Notes: generated from the letters alone by a model not told the origin. A stretch of DNA of 64,000 nt from Marinobacter lutaoensis (GCF_001981305.1 NZ_MSCW01000006.1:1-64000); one strand, 5' to 3'. Positions 1 through 7,746 are shown, counted from the first letter of the stretch. Program-made: numbers and translations.

Positions 1-287
1 TCGGTGTCGTAATCGATCTGGCACATTTGGGTCGAGCCCGGCTCACAGGGCATGCCGAAGTCACCCATGACGAAGGTACCGCCTTCGATGAACACCATGT
101 TGTCCAGAGCGCGAACCACCAGCTGGGTGACTTCGTGCTGTTTGCGGGTGGACAGGTCCGGATGATGTTCGGCGACCCGGGCCCGGATGTCGTTGATCTC
201 CGACGGGGACAGGGACTCGCTGGTGATGGTTGGAGACGAGCAGGCGGTGAGGCCGGCCAGAAGGGTAAAGAGAACCGTTCTGCGCAT
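1..287 (-). CDS. Lipoprotein with formylglycine-generating-enzyme-like domain (partial)
   Basis: Only the first 95 codons are visible; the gene runs off the left edge. The start is the ATG at 287, preceded on the minus strand by GGGGAGG 11 bases upstream. The N-terminus (MRRTVLFTLLAGLTACSSP) is a short signal peptide ending in a lipobox, L-T-A-C, so the mature protein should be a lipoprotein anchored at Cys16. From about residue 70 it reads MVFIEGGTFVMGDFG, the typical opening of the SUMF1/FGE-sulfatase fold. Most bacterial members of this fold are not true sulfatase-activating enzymes, and the catalytic part is outside the window, so the biochemical role is unknown. It is divergent from the AI-2E exporter gene. 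Confidence 0.75.
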   Translation of the reverse strand, partial: MRRTVLFTLLAGLTACSSPTITSESLSPSEINDIRARVAEHHPDLSTRKQHEVTQLVVRALDNMVFIEGGTFVMGDFGMPCEPGSTQMCQIDYDT

Positions 288-496
288 AATTATGGGTATC
301 CTCCCCAGAACGCGTTTCATCCTTGATTACCGGGGCATTCTAGCGCTCTGGAATGCTCGTGTCACCCGGGGGTGGCGGGAGGTCTGGCTGCGAAGGTCGC
401 CGGCGTTGCTTGGGGCTGTAGGCAAGGTTGGCCTGTCGGGCGGCGGGCAGTAGACTGGTGCCTTTCCAATACACTGTCTGGAGGGGCCCGCAGACC

Positions 497-1603
497 ATGG
501 ACGAACCGATGCCGGAACGCTCGACGAAGCACGAGGAGGGCGCGCGCCCCTGGGTCTCATCGGATCTGTCGACACCGGTGTACGGTCTGTTCACTCTGGG
601 CATCCTGTACACCTTGTATCTGGCCCATCAGATCATCCTTCCGATCGTGCTGGCGGTCCTCGCCAGCCTGCTGCTGTCACCTCCGGTTCGCAAGGCTTAT
701 GTGAAGTGGCGCGTGCCCCGGGTCGTCAGCGCTCTGGTGATGGTGTTGCTGTTGCTGGCGCTCCTCGTTGGCGTGGGGTGGGCGGTGGCGACCCCGGCTC
801 TGGAATGGGCGGAACGGGCACCTCAGGGATTGTCGAGGCTGCTGGTGGGGGAGAGCCCGATTCGGCAACAGCTTGATCGGGTGGCCCAGTCGGCGGAGGA
901 AGTGGAGCGGTCGGTGCAGGAGTTTTCGGATTCGGGTGGAGAGGCGACCACCACGGTGGTACTGCAAACGGAGTCCTGGCGCAGCCAGGTGTTGGCGCAG
1001 GCGCGTAACCTCGTGGCCGGCCTGGCTCTGACGTTGGCCCTGACCTATTTCCTGCTGGTCAGTGGTGACCGGTTGATCCGCAACCTGGTCCGGCAGCTGC
1101 CCAGGCATCAGCGTAAGCGGGTGTTGCGGATAACCCATGACTCCCAGCACCAGATTGCCCAGTACCTGTGCGTGCTGGGCGTCAGTAACTCTTCCGTCGG
1201 CGTGATCACCGGTCTGATCTGTTGGGGCATTGGTTTGCCGGACCCGGCCGTCTGGGGCTTGGTCGCCGGTCTGGCGCGTTTTGTTCCCTACCTGGGCAAC
1301 GTGCTGACACTGACGCTGCTGGCCCTGGTCTCGGTGGTTACCCTCGATGCCTATTGGATGATGGCGCTGGCGCCCCTCAGTTTCATGGCCCTGACCACGG
1401 TGGTGGGCTTTTTTCTGGAGCCGTGGATTCACGGCTTTCGCATGGCCATTAACCCGGTGGTGGTGTTCGTGTCGATCTTCTTCTGGGGCTGGCTCTGGGG
1501 GCCGGTGGGGGTACTGCTGGCGGTGCCCCTGATGACGGTGATTCAGGTGGTCCTGAAACAGATCCCCCGCCTGCGGCCGGTGTATCGGGTCATTGCCCGC
1601 TGA
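497..1603 (+). CDS. AI-2E family transporter (PerM/YdiK type membrane protein)
   Basis: A 368-residue inner-membrane protein of the AI-2E exporter (PF01594) family. Two hydrophobic segments follow a short charged N-terminus (around residues 28-90), then a soluble stretch of about 80 residues, then the family's C-terminal block of helices, with the conserved-looking PDPAVWGLVAGLARFVPYLGN near residues 250-270 and a C-terminal GPVGVLLAVPLM segment. The start at 497 was chosen over an upstream in-frame ATG at 428 because the 428-496 stretch does not look like protein of this family and GAGGGG lies 11 bases before 497. Members have been linked to quorum-signal export, Na+/H+ antiport or simply solute transport; the substrate cannot be told from sequence. 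Confidence 0.85.
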   Translation: MDEPMPERSTKHEEGARPWVSSDLSTPVYGLFTLGILYTLYLAHQIILPIVLAVLASLLLSPPVRKAYVKWRVPRVVSALVMVLLLLALLVGVGWAVATPALEWAERAPQGLSRLLVGESPIRQQLDRVAQSAEEVERSVQEFSDSGGEATTTVVLQTESWRSQVLAQARNLVAGLALTLALTYFLLVSGDRLIRNLVRQLPRHQRKRVLRITHDSQHQIAQYLCVLGVSNSSVGVITGLICWGIGLPDPAVWGLVAGLARFVPYLGNVLTLTLLALVSVVTLDAYWMMALAPLSFMALTTVVGFFLEPWIHGFRMAINPVVVFVSIFFWGWLWGPVGVLLAVPLMTVIQVVLKQIPRLRPVYRVIAR

Positions 1604-1738
1604 ATACCCGCTGGGTCGGTCAGGGGTACCGGATGCCCGAAACCGGCCCTGACACGCCGGCCGATCTTTCCTATCCTGACCGTTTGAACGTCATTCACCG
1701 GGTCGTTGGTCGGCCCGGTCCATGGACAGGAGGTGATC

Positions 1739-2890
1739 GTGCCTATGATCCCGCGCACCATGAAAGCCATGGTTCTGACCGGTCACGGGGGCCTTGAGGC
1801 TTTGGAATACTGGGAGGTGCCGACACCCAGGCCGGCCCCGGGCGAAGTGCTGGTTCAGGTGACCGCTACCGCCAAGAACAACACGGACCGCAAGGCGAGG
1901 GAAGGGCTGTATCCCACCCGCAAGGGGGAAGTGACGTCCTTCCAGATGGGGGGCAGGCCCACTCTGACATTTCCCCGTACCCAGGGCGCCGACGTGGCCG
2001 GCCGGGTGGTGGCCGTGGGCGAGGGCGTCGACGAAAGTCGCATCGGCGAGCGGGGACTGCTGGATTTCAACCTTTATGCCGACGACCGACGGGACATCAA
2101 CCTGACTCCGGACTATTACGGCCATGGGGCTGATGGCGGCTACGCCGAGTACGTGGCCGTGCCCTCGGACCAGTTTCATGCCATTCCCAATCCCGAGCTG
2201 AGCGATGCCGAAGTGGCGGCTCTGGGCCTGTGTTCGTACCAGACGGCCCTGCACATGCTGACAGCTGCCGATGTGCGGGCCGGCGAGCGCGTGCTGGTGA
2301 CCGGTGCCAGCGGCGGTGTCGGTACCGCGCTGATCCAACTGTGCCGGATCCTGGGGGCCGAGCCCTATGCCCTGAGTACGCCGGACAAGGCCGAGGCCCT
2401 GCTTGGTTTGGGTGCCAAGGCGGTGCTGGACCGCTCCGACATGGCGGGTTTCGTGGCGCGGGTGAAGGCGTTGACCGGAGGCAAGCCGATGGACGCGGTG
2501 ATGGACCTGGTTGGTGGTGATATGACCGACCGCTTCATCGACGCCATGATCTTCGATATGAACGCCCGGGACACCTACCCTCGTCTGAGCATTGCCGGTG
2601 CCAGCGGCGGCAACCTCAGTGAAATCCTGTGGACCCGCATCTATCTGTACCAAGTGCGGATCTTCGGCGTCTCCCACGGTACCCGGGACGAGGCCGAGCG
2701 GCTGATCAGATGGATTCGCGAGGGCAGGCTTAAACCCGTGCTGCACGGTACTTTCCGGCTGTCCGAGCTGCGCCGCGCCGAGGCTTATTTCGTGAACCGG
2801 GGCAGCCGTTATCTGGGCAAGATCGTTATCGTGCCCGACGCGCAGTGGCCGGCACATGGACAACGCCATGCCCTGGAGGCCGACGCATGA
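1739..2890 (+). CDS. MDR-family zinc-type alcohol dehydrogenase / quinone oxidoreductase
   Basis: A 383-residue medium-chain dehydrogenase/reductase. It has the N-terminal GroES-like fold (GADVAGRVVAVGEGVD near residues 80-95) and a Rossmann domain with the NADP-binding glycine motif VTGASGGVGTA near residue 187. The usual catalytic zinc ligands are not evident: the segment after GERG reads LLDFN rather than containing a cysteine, so it is probably a zinc-independent, NADPH-using oxidoreductase. The start is set at GTG 1739, five bases after AGGAGG; ATG 1745 in the same frame is the alternative. It overlaps the next gene by four bases (ATGA), so the two are almost certainly co-transcribed and may act on related metabolites. 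The substrate is unknown. Confidence 0.8.
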   Translation: MPMIPRTMKAMVLTGHGGLEALEYWEVPTPRPAPGEVLVQVTATAKNNTDRKAREGLYPTRKGEVTSFQMGGRPTLTFPRTQGADVAGRVVAVGEGVDESRIGERGLLDFNLYADDRRDINLTPDYYGHGADGGYAEYVAVPSDQFHAIPNPELSDAEVAALGLCSYQTALHMLTAADVRAGERVLVTGASGGVGTALIQLCRILGAEPYALSTPDKAEALLGLGAKAVLDRSDMAGFVARVKALTGGKPMDAVMDLVGGDMTDRFIDAMIFDMNARDTYPRLSIAGASGGNLSEILWTRIYLYQVRIFGVSHGTRDEAERLIRWIREGRLKPVLHGTFRLSELRRAEAYFVNRGSRYLGKIVIVPDAQWPAHGQRHALEADA

Positions 2891-3930
2891 AACCGGAGCT
2901 GAGCCTGCAGTTGCTGGACACCCACGCCGGTGGCGATGTCAGCCGTATTGTCACCGGGGGAATTGACCCGCTGCCCGGCAGGACCGTGCGTGAGCAGATG
3001 GCGTATCTTCGGGATGATGCCGACGGTGTGCGCCGGTTGCTGCTGGCGGAACCCTACGGCATCCCGGAGATGTCGGTGGACCTGCTGGTTCCCGCCACCG
3101 ACCCCAGGGCCGCTGCCGGATACATCATTATGGAGGTCATGGGGTACCCGATCTATTCCGGTTCCAACACCATCTGTACGGCCACCGCGGTGCTGGACGC
3201 CGGATGGGTGCCCAAGCGGGAGGGACGGCAGCGGTTTATGCTGGAGTCCCCGGCGGGGCTGGTCCAGATCGAGGCGGTGGTGCGGGACGGGGTGGTGGAA
3301 GCCGTCACCTGTGGCGGACTGCCCAGCTACATCCACACCCACCGCGCCCATATCGAGGTGCCGGACCTGGGCCGGGTGACGTACAGCGTTGCCTACAGCG
3401 GCGGATTTTACGCGCTGGTGGATGCCGCTGAACTCGGCTTCGACCTGACTCTGGACGAAGAGCGCGCCCTGGCGCGGACGGCCCATGCCATCGTGGAGGC
3501 CATCCAGGCCGAACAGGGGTTTTCCCACTACACCCTTGGGGATGTCGGCCCGCTGCCGTTCCTGCATTTCATGGGGCCGGAGGAACGGGTGGCGGAGGGT
3601 TACGTCCGGTCCCGTTCCGCCACCTACGTGCACCCGGGCGTGATTTGCCGCAGCACCACCGGCACCGGGACCTCTGCCCGCCTGGCCCTGATGAACCACG
3701 AGGGTCGCATCCGCCCGGGCGATCGCCTGGAGACCGTATCCCTGCGGAACACCGGATTTATCGGCCAGTTTTCCTCCGAAACCAGGGCGGGCGGCTACCG
3801 GGTGGTCAACAACACCATCACCGGACGGGCCTATGTCCTGGCGCGCTCGGAAATCGTCGTCAACTGTGACGACCCGCTGGTGGAATGCGACGGCCTGCAC
3901 CACATTCTGTCGAGCCGGAACTCAACCTAA
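2887..3930 (+). CDS. Proline racemase family protein, Ser/Thr active-site variant
   Basis: A 347-residue member of the proline racemase / hydroxyproline epimerase / trans-3-hydroxyproline dehydratase family. The first catalytic motif, normally (M)CGH, reads YSGSNT, placing Ser91 where the first catalytic Cys would be; the second motif, normally D-R-S-P-C-G-T-G-T-S, reads CRSTTGTGTSA, placing Thr258 at the second position. Cys/Cys members are racemases or epimerases and Cys/Thr members are dehydratases; a Ser/Thr pair fits neither, so the reaction is not predictable. The start ATG at 2887 overlaps the stop of the MDR oxidoreductase gene, giving a two-gene operon. No hydroxyproline pathway genes lie nearby, which argues against simple hydroxyproline use. 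Confidence 0.8.
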   Translation: MKPELSLQLLDTHAGGDVSRIVTGGIDPLPGRTVREQMAYLRDDADGVRRLLLAEPYGIPEMSVDLLVPATDPRAAAGYIIMEVMGYPIYSGSNTICTATAVLDAGWVPKREGRQRFMLESPAGLVQIEAVVRDGVVEAVTCGGLPSYIHTHRAHIEVPDLGRVTYSVAYSGGFYALVDAAELGFDLTLDEERALARTAHAIVEAIQAEQGFSHYTLGDVGPLPFLHFMGPEERVAEGYVRSRSATYVHPGVICRSTTGTGTSARLALMNHEGRIRPGDRLETVSLRNTGFIGQFSSETRAGGYRVVNNTITGRAYVLARSEIVVNCDDPLVECDGLHHILSSRNST

Positions 3931-3932
3931 AG

Positions 3933-3966
3933 TTTACCTTTACGTAAAGTGCGGCCTGTGCTAAAT
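3933..3966 (+). promoter_or_regulatory. Promoter with LiuR-like operator for the acyl-CoA ligase operon
   Basis: The palindrome TTTACCTTTACGTAAA (3933-3948) matches the core TTTACGT-WW-ACGTAAA at 15 of 16 positions. A plausible -35 (TTTACG, 3939-3944) and -10 (CTAAAT, 3961-3966) are 16 bases apart, so the operator covers the -35. This placement suits repression. Assignment to LiuR rests on identity with the site in front of liuR in this window. Confidence 0.65.
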
Positions 3967-3988
3967 CTGAACTCGTGCAATCGACCAT

Positions 3989-3996
3989 AACAACAA
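3989..3996 (+). promoter_or_regulatory. AAYAAYAA (Hfq/Crc-like) tract at the ribosome site of the acyl-CoA ligase
   Basis: AACAACAA runs directly into the CAGGAG Shine-Dalgarno sequence 12 bases before ATG 4009. AAYAAYAA tracts here are bound by Hfq with Crc in pseudomonads to block translation of catabolic genes; the same role in this organism is inference. Confidence 0.4.
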
Positions 3997-4008
3997 CAGG
4001 AGTTCACC

Positions 4009-5658
4009 ATGAGCCTGCCGAACTACGCCGACGTATATGAGAATTTCGACCCCGACGCCCTGGCGGCGGAGATCCTGGACGGTCGCCTGGATACCGGCCT
4101 GAACGTATGCCATGAGATCTGCGACAAATGGGCGGCGGACCCGGGCAGGGTGGCGCTTTATTATGAAACCTCCGAGGGTGGTGATGGCACGCTGACCTTC
4201 GCCCAGCTGAAGGCCGCCTCGGCGCGCTTCGCCAACTATCTGCATGCCCAGGGGATCGGCAAGGGCGACCGTGTGGCCGGGTTGCTGCCCCGCGGGCCAG
4301 AACTGCTGATGGTGATTGCCGGCACCTTGCGCGCCGGTGCCGTCTACCAGCCCCTGTTTACCGCCTTTGGTTCCGGTGCCATTGAATACCGGCTGGAGCG
4401 GGCCGGCACCCGGCTGGTGGTCACCGACCCGGCCAACTACCCGAAGCTCGGTGACGTGAAGAACTGCCCGCCGGTGCTGTGCGTGAATGCCGCCGAGGCC
4501 GGTGCCGGGGTTCCAGATTTCGCCGAGACCCTGGCCGCGCAGTCCGACCGGTTCGACCCGGTCATGGTTACCGGCAACGATCCGTTCCTGCAAATGTTTA
4601 CCTCGGGCACCGTCGGCAAGGCCAAGGGCGTGGCCGTACCGGCCAGGGCGCTGTTGCCGTTCTATGTATACATGAAGTACGCCATTGACCTGCGCGAGGA
4701 GGACCGCTACTGGAACGTGGCGGATCCGGGCTGGGCTTACGGCCTGTACTACGCAGTGGTCGGACCCTTGCTGATGGGGCATGCCACCCACTTTAACCCG
4801 GGCGCGTTCACCCCGGAGTCCACTTACGACATGATCCGCAAGTACAGGATCACCAACCTTGCCGCCGCGCCCACCGCCTACCGTTTGCTCAAGGCCAACG
4901 ATCACGTCCTGCCGCCGGGTGAGAATCTGGGGCTGCGAGTGGCGTCCAGCGCCGGCGAGCCGCTAAACCCGGAGGTGGTCAACTGGATCCGCGACCGTCA
5001 TTTCTGCCCAGTCAAGGATCACTACGGCCAGACCGAAACCGGCATGACCTGCTGCAACTTCCACGGGCTCGAACACCCCACCCGGCAAGGCTCTATGGGC
5101 TATTCCGCGCCGGGGCACCGGGTCGTGGCGCTGAACGAGAAATACGAGGAAGTGGGCGAGGGCGAGATCGGCCAGCTGGCGGTGGATCTCAACGCCTCGC
5201 CGCTGTTCCAGTTCGACGGCTACACCTGGGGCGAGAAGGACCCCTTCGTCAACGGTTACTACCTGACCGGCGACATGGTGATCTGCCATGGTGATGGCAG
5301 CTACTCCTTCAGCGGCCGGGATGACGACATCATCACCACCGCCGGTTACCGGGTTGGCCCCGCCGATGTGGAGAGTACCCTGCTGGAGCATCCGGCGGTG
5401 GCGGAATCCGGGGTGGTGGCCAAGCCGGACGAGAAGCGCGGTGCCATCATCAAGGCATACGTGGTGATCAAGGCGGGGCAGGAGCCGGCGGATGAGCAGG
5501 CTCTGAAGGACGAGCTGCAGGAGCTGGTGCGCCGGCGCCTGTCGACCCATGCCTACCCGCGCGAGATCGAGTTCGTGGACGAGCTGCCCAAAACGCCGAG
5601 CGGCAAGATCCAGCGTTTCATCCTGCGCAATCGGGCCAAGGAAGAGGTTGAGGCATGA
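4009..5658 (+). CDS. AMP-forming acyl-CoA synthetase (medium/short-chain type)
   Basis: A 549-residue adenylate-forming ligase that would activate a carboxylic acid to its acyl-CoA. Motifs in order: P-loop-like FTSGTVGKAKGV (about residue 202), YGQTETG (about 343), TGDMVICHGDGSYSFSGR with the hinge Asp and Arg (about 422), and the C-terminal catalytic lysine in TPSGKIQRFILR (about 530). The overall pattern, including FGSGAIEYRL near residue 125, is closest to ACSM/benzoate-type medium-chain ligases. ATG 4009 is preceded by CAGGAG. It overlaps the thioesterase gene by four bases and lies just before an ABC importer operon with the same type of operator, so it may activate what the importer brings in. 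The exact acid is unknown. Confidence 0.85.
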   Translation: MSLPNYADVYENFDPDALAAEILDGRLDTGLNVCHEICDKWAADPGRVALYYETSEGGDGTLTFAQLKAASARFANYLHAQGIGKGDRVAGLLPRGPELLMVIAGTLRAGAVYQPLFTAFGSGAIEYRLERAGTRLVVTDPANYPKLGDVKNCPPVLCVNAAEAGAGVPDFAETLAAQSDRFDPVMVTGNDPFLQMFTSGTVGKAKGVAVPARALLPFYVYMKYAIDLREEDRYWNVADPGWAYGLYYAVVGPLLMGHATHFNPGAFTPESTYDMIRKYRITNLAAAPTAYRLLKANDHVLPPGENLGLRVASSAGEPLNPEVVNWIRDRHFCPVKDHYGQTETGMTCCNFHGLEHPTRQGSMGYSAPGHRVVALNEKYEEVGEGEIGQLAVDLNASPLFQFDGYTWGEKDPFVNGYYLTGDMVICHGDGSYSFSGRDDDIITTAGYRVGPADVESTLLEHPAVAESGVVAKPDEKRGAIIKAYVVIKAGQEPADEQALKDELQELVRRRLSTHAYPREIEFVDELPKTPSGKIQRFILRNRAKEEVEA

Positions 5659-6077
5659 AGGTCTCGCTGGAGGAACTGAAACGGTTTCTCACCGAGCAGT
5701 TCCCGCAGGGGGAAGCGTTCGGCACCCTGCAGGCGCTGGGGGACGGCTGGGCGGAGATGCGCCAGGAAGTGGACGCGTCTCACCTGCGGCCCGGAGGCAC
5801 AGTCTCCGGGCCCACCATGATGGCGCTGGCGGACGTCGCCATGTACGCCGCGCTGCTCAGCCGGATCGGCCTGGTGCCGCTGGCGGTGACCACCAATCTC
5901 AACATCAACTTCCTGCGCAAGCCCGTGGCGCACGCCGCCATCCGGGCGCGGGCCAAGTTGCTGAAGGTGGGGCGCACCATGGGGGTGGGTGAGGTGTTCG
6001 TCTATTCCGAGGGCATGGAAGAGCCAGTGGCCCATGCCACCCTGACGTATTCGATTCCGCCGGAAAAATACCGCTAG
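5655..6077 (+). CDS. PaaI-type hotdog thioesterase
   Basis: A 140-residue single hotdog-fold protein. The stretch HLRPGGTVSGPTMMALADVAMYAAL (residues about 39-63, given here with its internal GPTMMALAD) is the helix and turn that carries the catalytic region in PaaI/4-hydroxybenzoyl-CoA thioesterases, and TTNLNINFLRKP follows as the central strand. It probably hydrolyses acyl-CoA thioesters, perhaps releasing stalled products of the ligase encoded immediately upstream, with which it overlaps by four bases. Substrate range cannot be read from the sequence. Confidence 0.8.
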   Translation: MKVSLEELKRFLTEQFPQGEAFGTLQALGDGWAEMRQEVDASHLRPGGTVSGPTMMALADVAMYAALLSRIGLVPLAVTTNLNINFLRKPVAHAAIRARAKLLKVGRTMGVGEVFVYSEGMEEPVAHATLTYSIPPEKYR

Positions 6078-6083
6078 CAGGTA

Positions 6084-6111
6084 TTGACGTTTACGTATAC
6101 GTCAATTTAAT
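6084..6111 (+). promoter_or_regulatory. Promoter with double LiuR-like operator for the ABC importer operon
   Basis: TTGACG (6084-6089) and TTTAAT (6106-6111) form a -35/-10 pair with a 16-base spacer. The spacer and -35 are filled by three ACGT units in phase 8 bases apart (6084-6105), which makes two overlapping LiuR-type palindromes: TTGACGTTTACGTATA and TTTACGTATACGTCAA. A protein bound here would sit on the promoter itself. Confidence 0.7.
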
Positions 6112-6131
6112 CTGTGAAAGTTGAAAAATAC

Positions 6132-6142
6132 AACAATAACAA
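6132..6142 (+). promoter_or_regulatory. AAYAAYAA (Hfq/Crc-like) tract before the importer ATPase gene
   Basis: AACAATAACAA holds three consecutive AAY units and leads into AAAAGGCAG, the ribosome site of the gene starting at 6157. The control function is inferred from pseudomonad Crc/Hfq targets. Confidence 0.4.
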
Positions 6143-6156
6143 AAGGCAGATTTCGT

Positions 6157-6954
6157 ATGACCGAAGCCTACGTGCTTGAAACACGGAACCTGGTCAAGGA
6201 ATTCAAGGGATTCGTCGCCGTCAATGACGTCAACCTGAAGATCCGCCAGGGCGACATCCATGCCCTGATCGGCCCCAACGGCGCCGGCAAGACCACCGTG
6301 TTCAACCTGCTCACCAAGTTTCTGATCCCTACCCGCGGGCAGATCCTCTACAAGGGAGAGGACATCACCGCCCTCAAGTCCGCCACCATCGCCCGCAGGG
6401 GGGTGGTCCGGTCCTTCCAGATCTCGGCGGTGTTTCCCCATATGACTGCGCTGGAGAACATCCGCGTCGCCCTGCAAAGCTTTGAAGGCAACTCCTACCG
6501 GTTCTGGCAGTCCGGCCGGCGCCTGAACAGGCTCAACGAACGGGCCATGGAACTGCTGGACGCGGTGGGACTGACCGAGTTCGCCAACACCACCACCGTC
6601 GAGCTGGCCTACGGCCGCAAACGGGCGCTGGAGCTGGCCACCACCCTGGCCATGGAACCCGACGTGCTGCTGCTGGACGAGCCCACCCAGGGCATGGGCA
6701 CCGAGGACGTGGAGCGAGTGGTGGCGCTGGTGCGCAAGGCCGCCGAGGGTCGTACGGTTCTGATGGTGGAGCACAACCTGAGCGTGGTCAGCAAACTGTG
6801 TGACCGCATCACCGTGCTGGCCCAGGGGGCGGTGCTCACCGAGGGTGACTACGCCACCGTGTCCGCGGACCCCCGCGTCCGCGAGGTCTACATGGGGACC
6901 GAGTCCAGCGGCGAGCGGGGCGCCGCGCCATCCGTTCCGGAGGCCGCCTCATGA
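6157..6954 (+). CDS. HAAT-family ABC transporter ATP-binding protein (LivG type)
   Basis: A 265-residue cytoplasmic ATPase subunit of a branched-chain-amino-acid-type importer. Walker A is GPNGAGKTT with Lys45; Walker B is DVLLLDEPTQGMG near residue 170; the switch His is in MVEHNLSVV. The signature region reads ELAYGRKRALELA rather than LSGGQ or the LSYGQQR usual in LivG. The ATG at 6157 was chosen over an in-frame TTG at 6121 because it starts at the family's usual N-terminus (EAYVLETRNLVKEF) and has AAGGCAG upstream. First gene of a five-gene operon; it overlaps the second ATPase gene by four bases. LivG-type importers also carry amides, aromatic acids and other organic acids, so the ligand is open. 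Confidence 0.88.
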   Translation: MTEAYVLETRNLVKEFKGFVAVNDVNLKIRQGDIHALIGPNGAGKTTVFNLLTKFLIPTRGQILYKGEDITALKSATIARRGVVRSFQISAVFPHMTALENIRVALQSFEGNSYRFWQSGRRLNRLNERAMELLDAVGLTEFANTTTVELAYGRKRALELATTLAMEPDVLLLDEPTQGMGTEDVERVVALVRKAAEGRTVLMVEHNLSVVSKLCDRITVLAQGAVLTEGDYATVSADPRVREVYMGTESSGERGAAPSVPEAAS

Positions 6955-7673
6955 CCCATGCATCGAATCGCGAATACGAACAGCTCCGGATTTCAGGGCT
7001 CCATGCCTTCTATGGCGAGTCCCATATCCTGCACGGCATCGACTTGGTGGTGCATCGTGGTGAGCTGGTCACCCTGCTGGGCCGCAACGGCGCAGGCCGC
7101 AGCACCACCCTCAAGGCCATCATGAACATGGTGGGCCGCCGTACCGGGTCGATCATGGTCAACGGCGAGGAAACCATGGCCTGCGCGCCGCATCACATTG
7201 CCAGGTTGGGTGTCGGGTATTGCCCCGAGCATCGGGGCATTTTTTCCTCACTCAACGTCCAGGAGAACCTCACCCTGCCGCCGGTGGTGCGCAGCGGTGG
7301 CATGAGCCTGGAAGAGATCTACACCATGTTCCCCAATCTCTATGAGCGTCGCTTCAGCCAGGGCACCAAGCTCTCTGGCGGTGAACAGCAAATGCTGGCG
7401 ATGGCGCGCATTTTGCGCACCGGCGCCAACATGCTGTTGCTGGATGAAATCACCGAGGGCCTGGCCCCGGTGATTGTGGAGAAACTGGGGGACGTGCTGG
7501 TGGCCCTGAAAAACAAAGGGCTGACCATCGTCCTGGTGGAGCAGAATTTCCACTTCGCCGCGCCGTTGGCCGACCGCCATTACGTGGTCGAACACGGCCA
7601 GATCGTTGAGGAAATCCGTGCCGATGAGCTCAGTGCCAAGCAATCGGTGCTGGACAGCTACCTGGGGGTCTGA
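6951..7673 (+). CDS. HAAT-family ABC transporter ATP-binding protein (LivF type) with Walker A Lys to Arg
   Basis: A 240-residue partner ATPase. Its Walker A reads GRNGAGRST, so Arg50 replaces the nucleotide-binding lysine, while the signature LSGGEQQMLAMAR (about residue 141) is canonical. Walker B is MLLLDEITEGLAP with the catalytic Glu present, and the switch His region is replaced by VLVEQNFHFA, as is normal for LivF (Gln). In a LivG-LivF dimer the LivG Walker A would pair with the consensus LivF signature, and the altered LivF Walker A with the atypical LivG signature. This suggests one consensus and one degenerate ATP site. The start overlaps the preceding stop (ATGA). Confidence 0.87.
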   Translation: MTHASNREYEQLRISGLHAFYGESHILHGIDLVVHRGELVTLLGRNGAGRSTTLKAIMNMVGRRTGSIMVNGEETMACAPHHIARLGVGYCPEHRGIFSSLNVQENLTLPPVVRSGGMSLEEIYTMFPNLYERRFSQGTKLSGGEQQMLAMARILRTGANMLLLDEITEGLAPVIVEKLGDVLVALKNKGLTIVLVEQNFHFAAPLADRHYVVEHGQIVEEIRADELSAKQSVLDSYLGV

Positions 7674-7702
7674 CCTTCCGGACGGCTGGTTTGAAACACG
7701 AC

Positions 7703-7710
7703 AACAACAA
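7703..7710 (+). promoter_or_regulatory. AAYAAYAA (Hfq/Crc-like) tract in front of the binding-protein gene
   Basis: AACAACAA lies 36 bases before ATG 7747, and a shorter ACAACA touches the start codon itself. A 73-base leader between the second ATPase gene and the binding-protein gene holds both. The regulatory meaning is inference. Confidence 0.35.
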
Positions 7711-7746
7711 CCCGAACCAACGCAAGACAGTAGCGGAGATACAACA

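Noticed and set aside
1619..1652. Terminator after the AI-2E-type exporter gene
   Set aside because: GTCAGGG and CCCTGAC can pair, but the 20-base loop and lack of a T run make this weak evidence.
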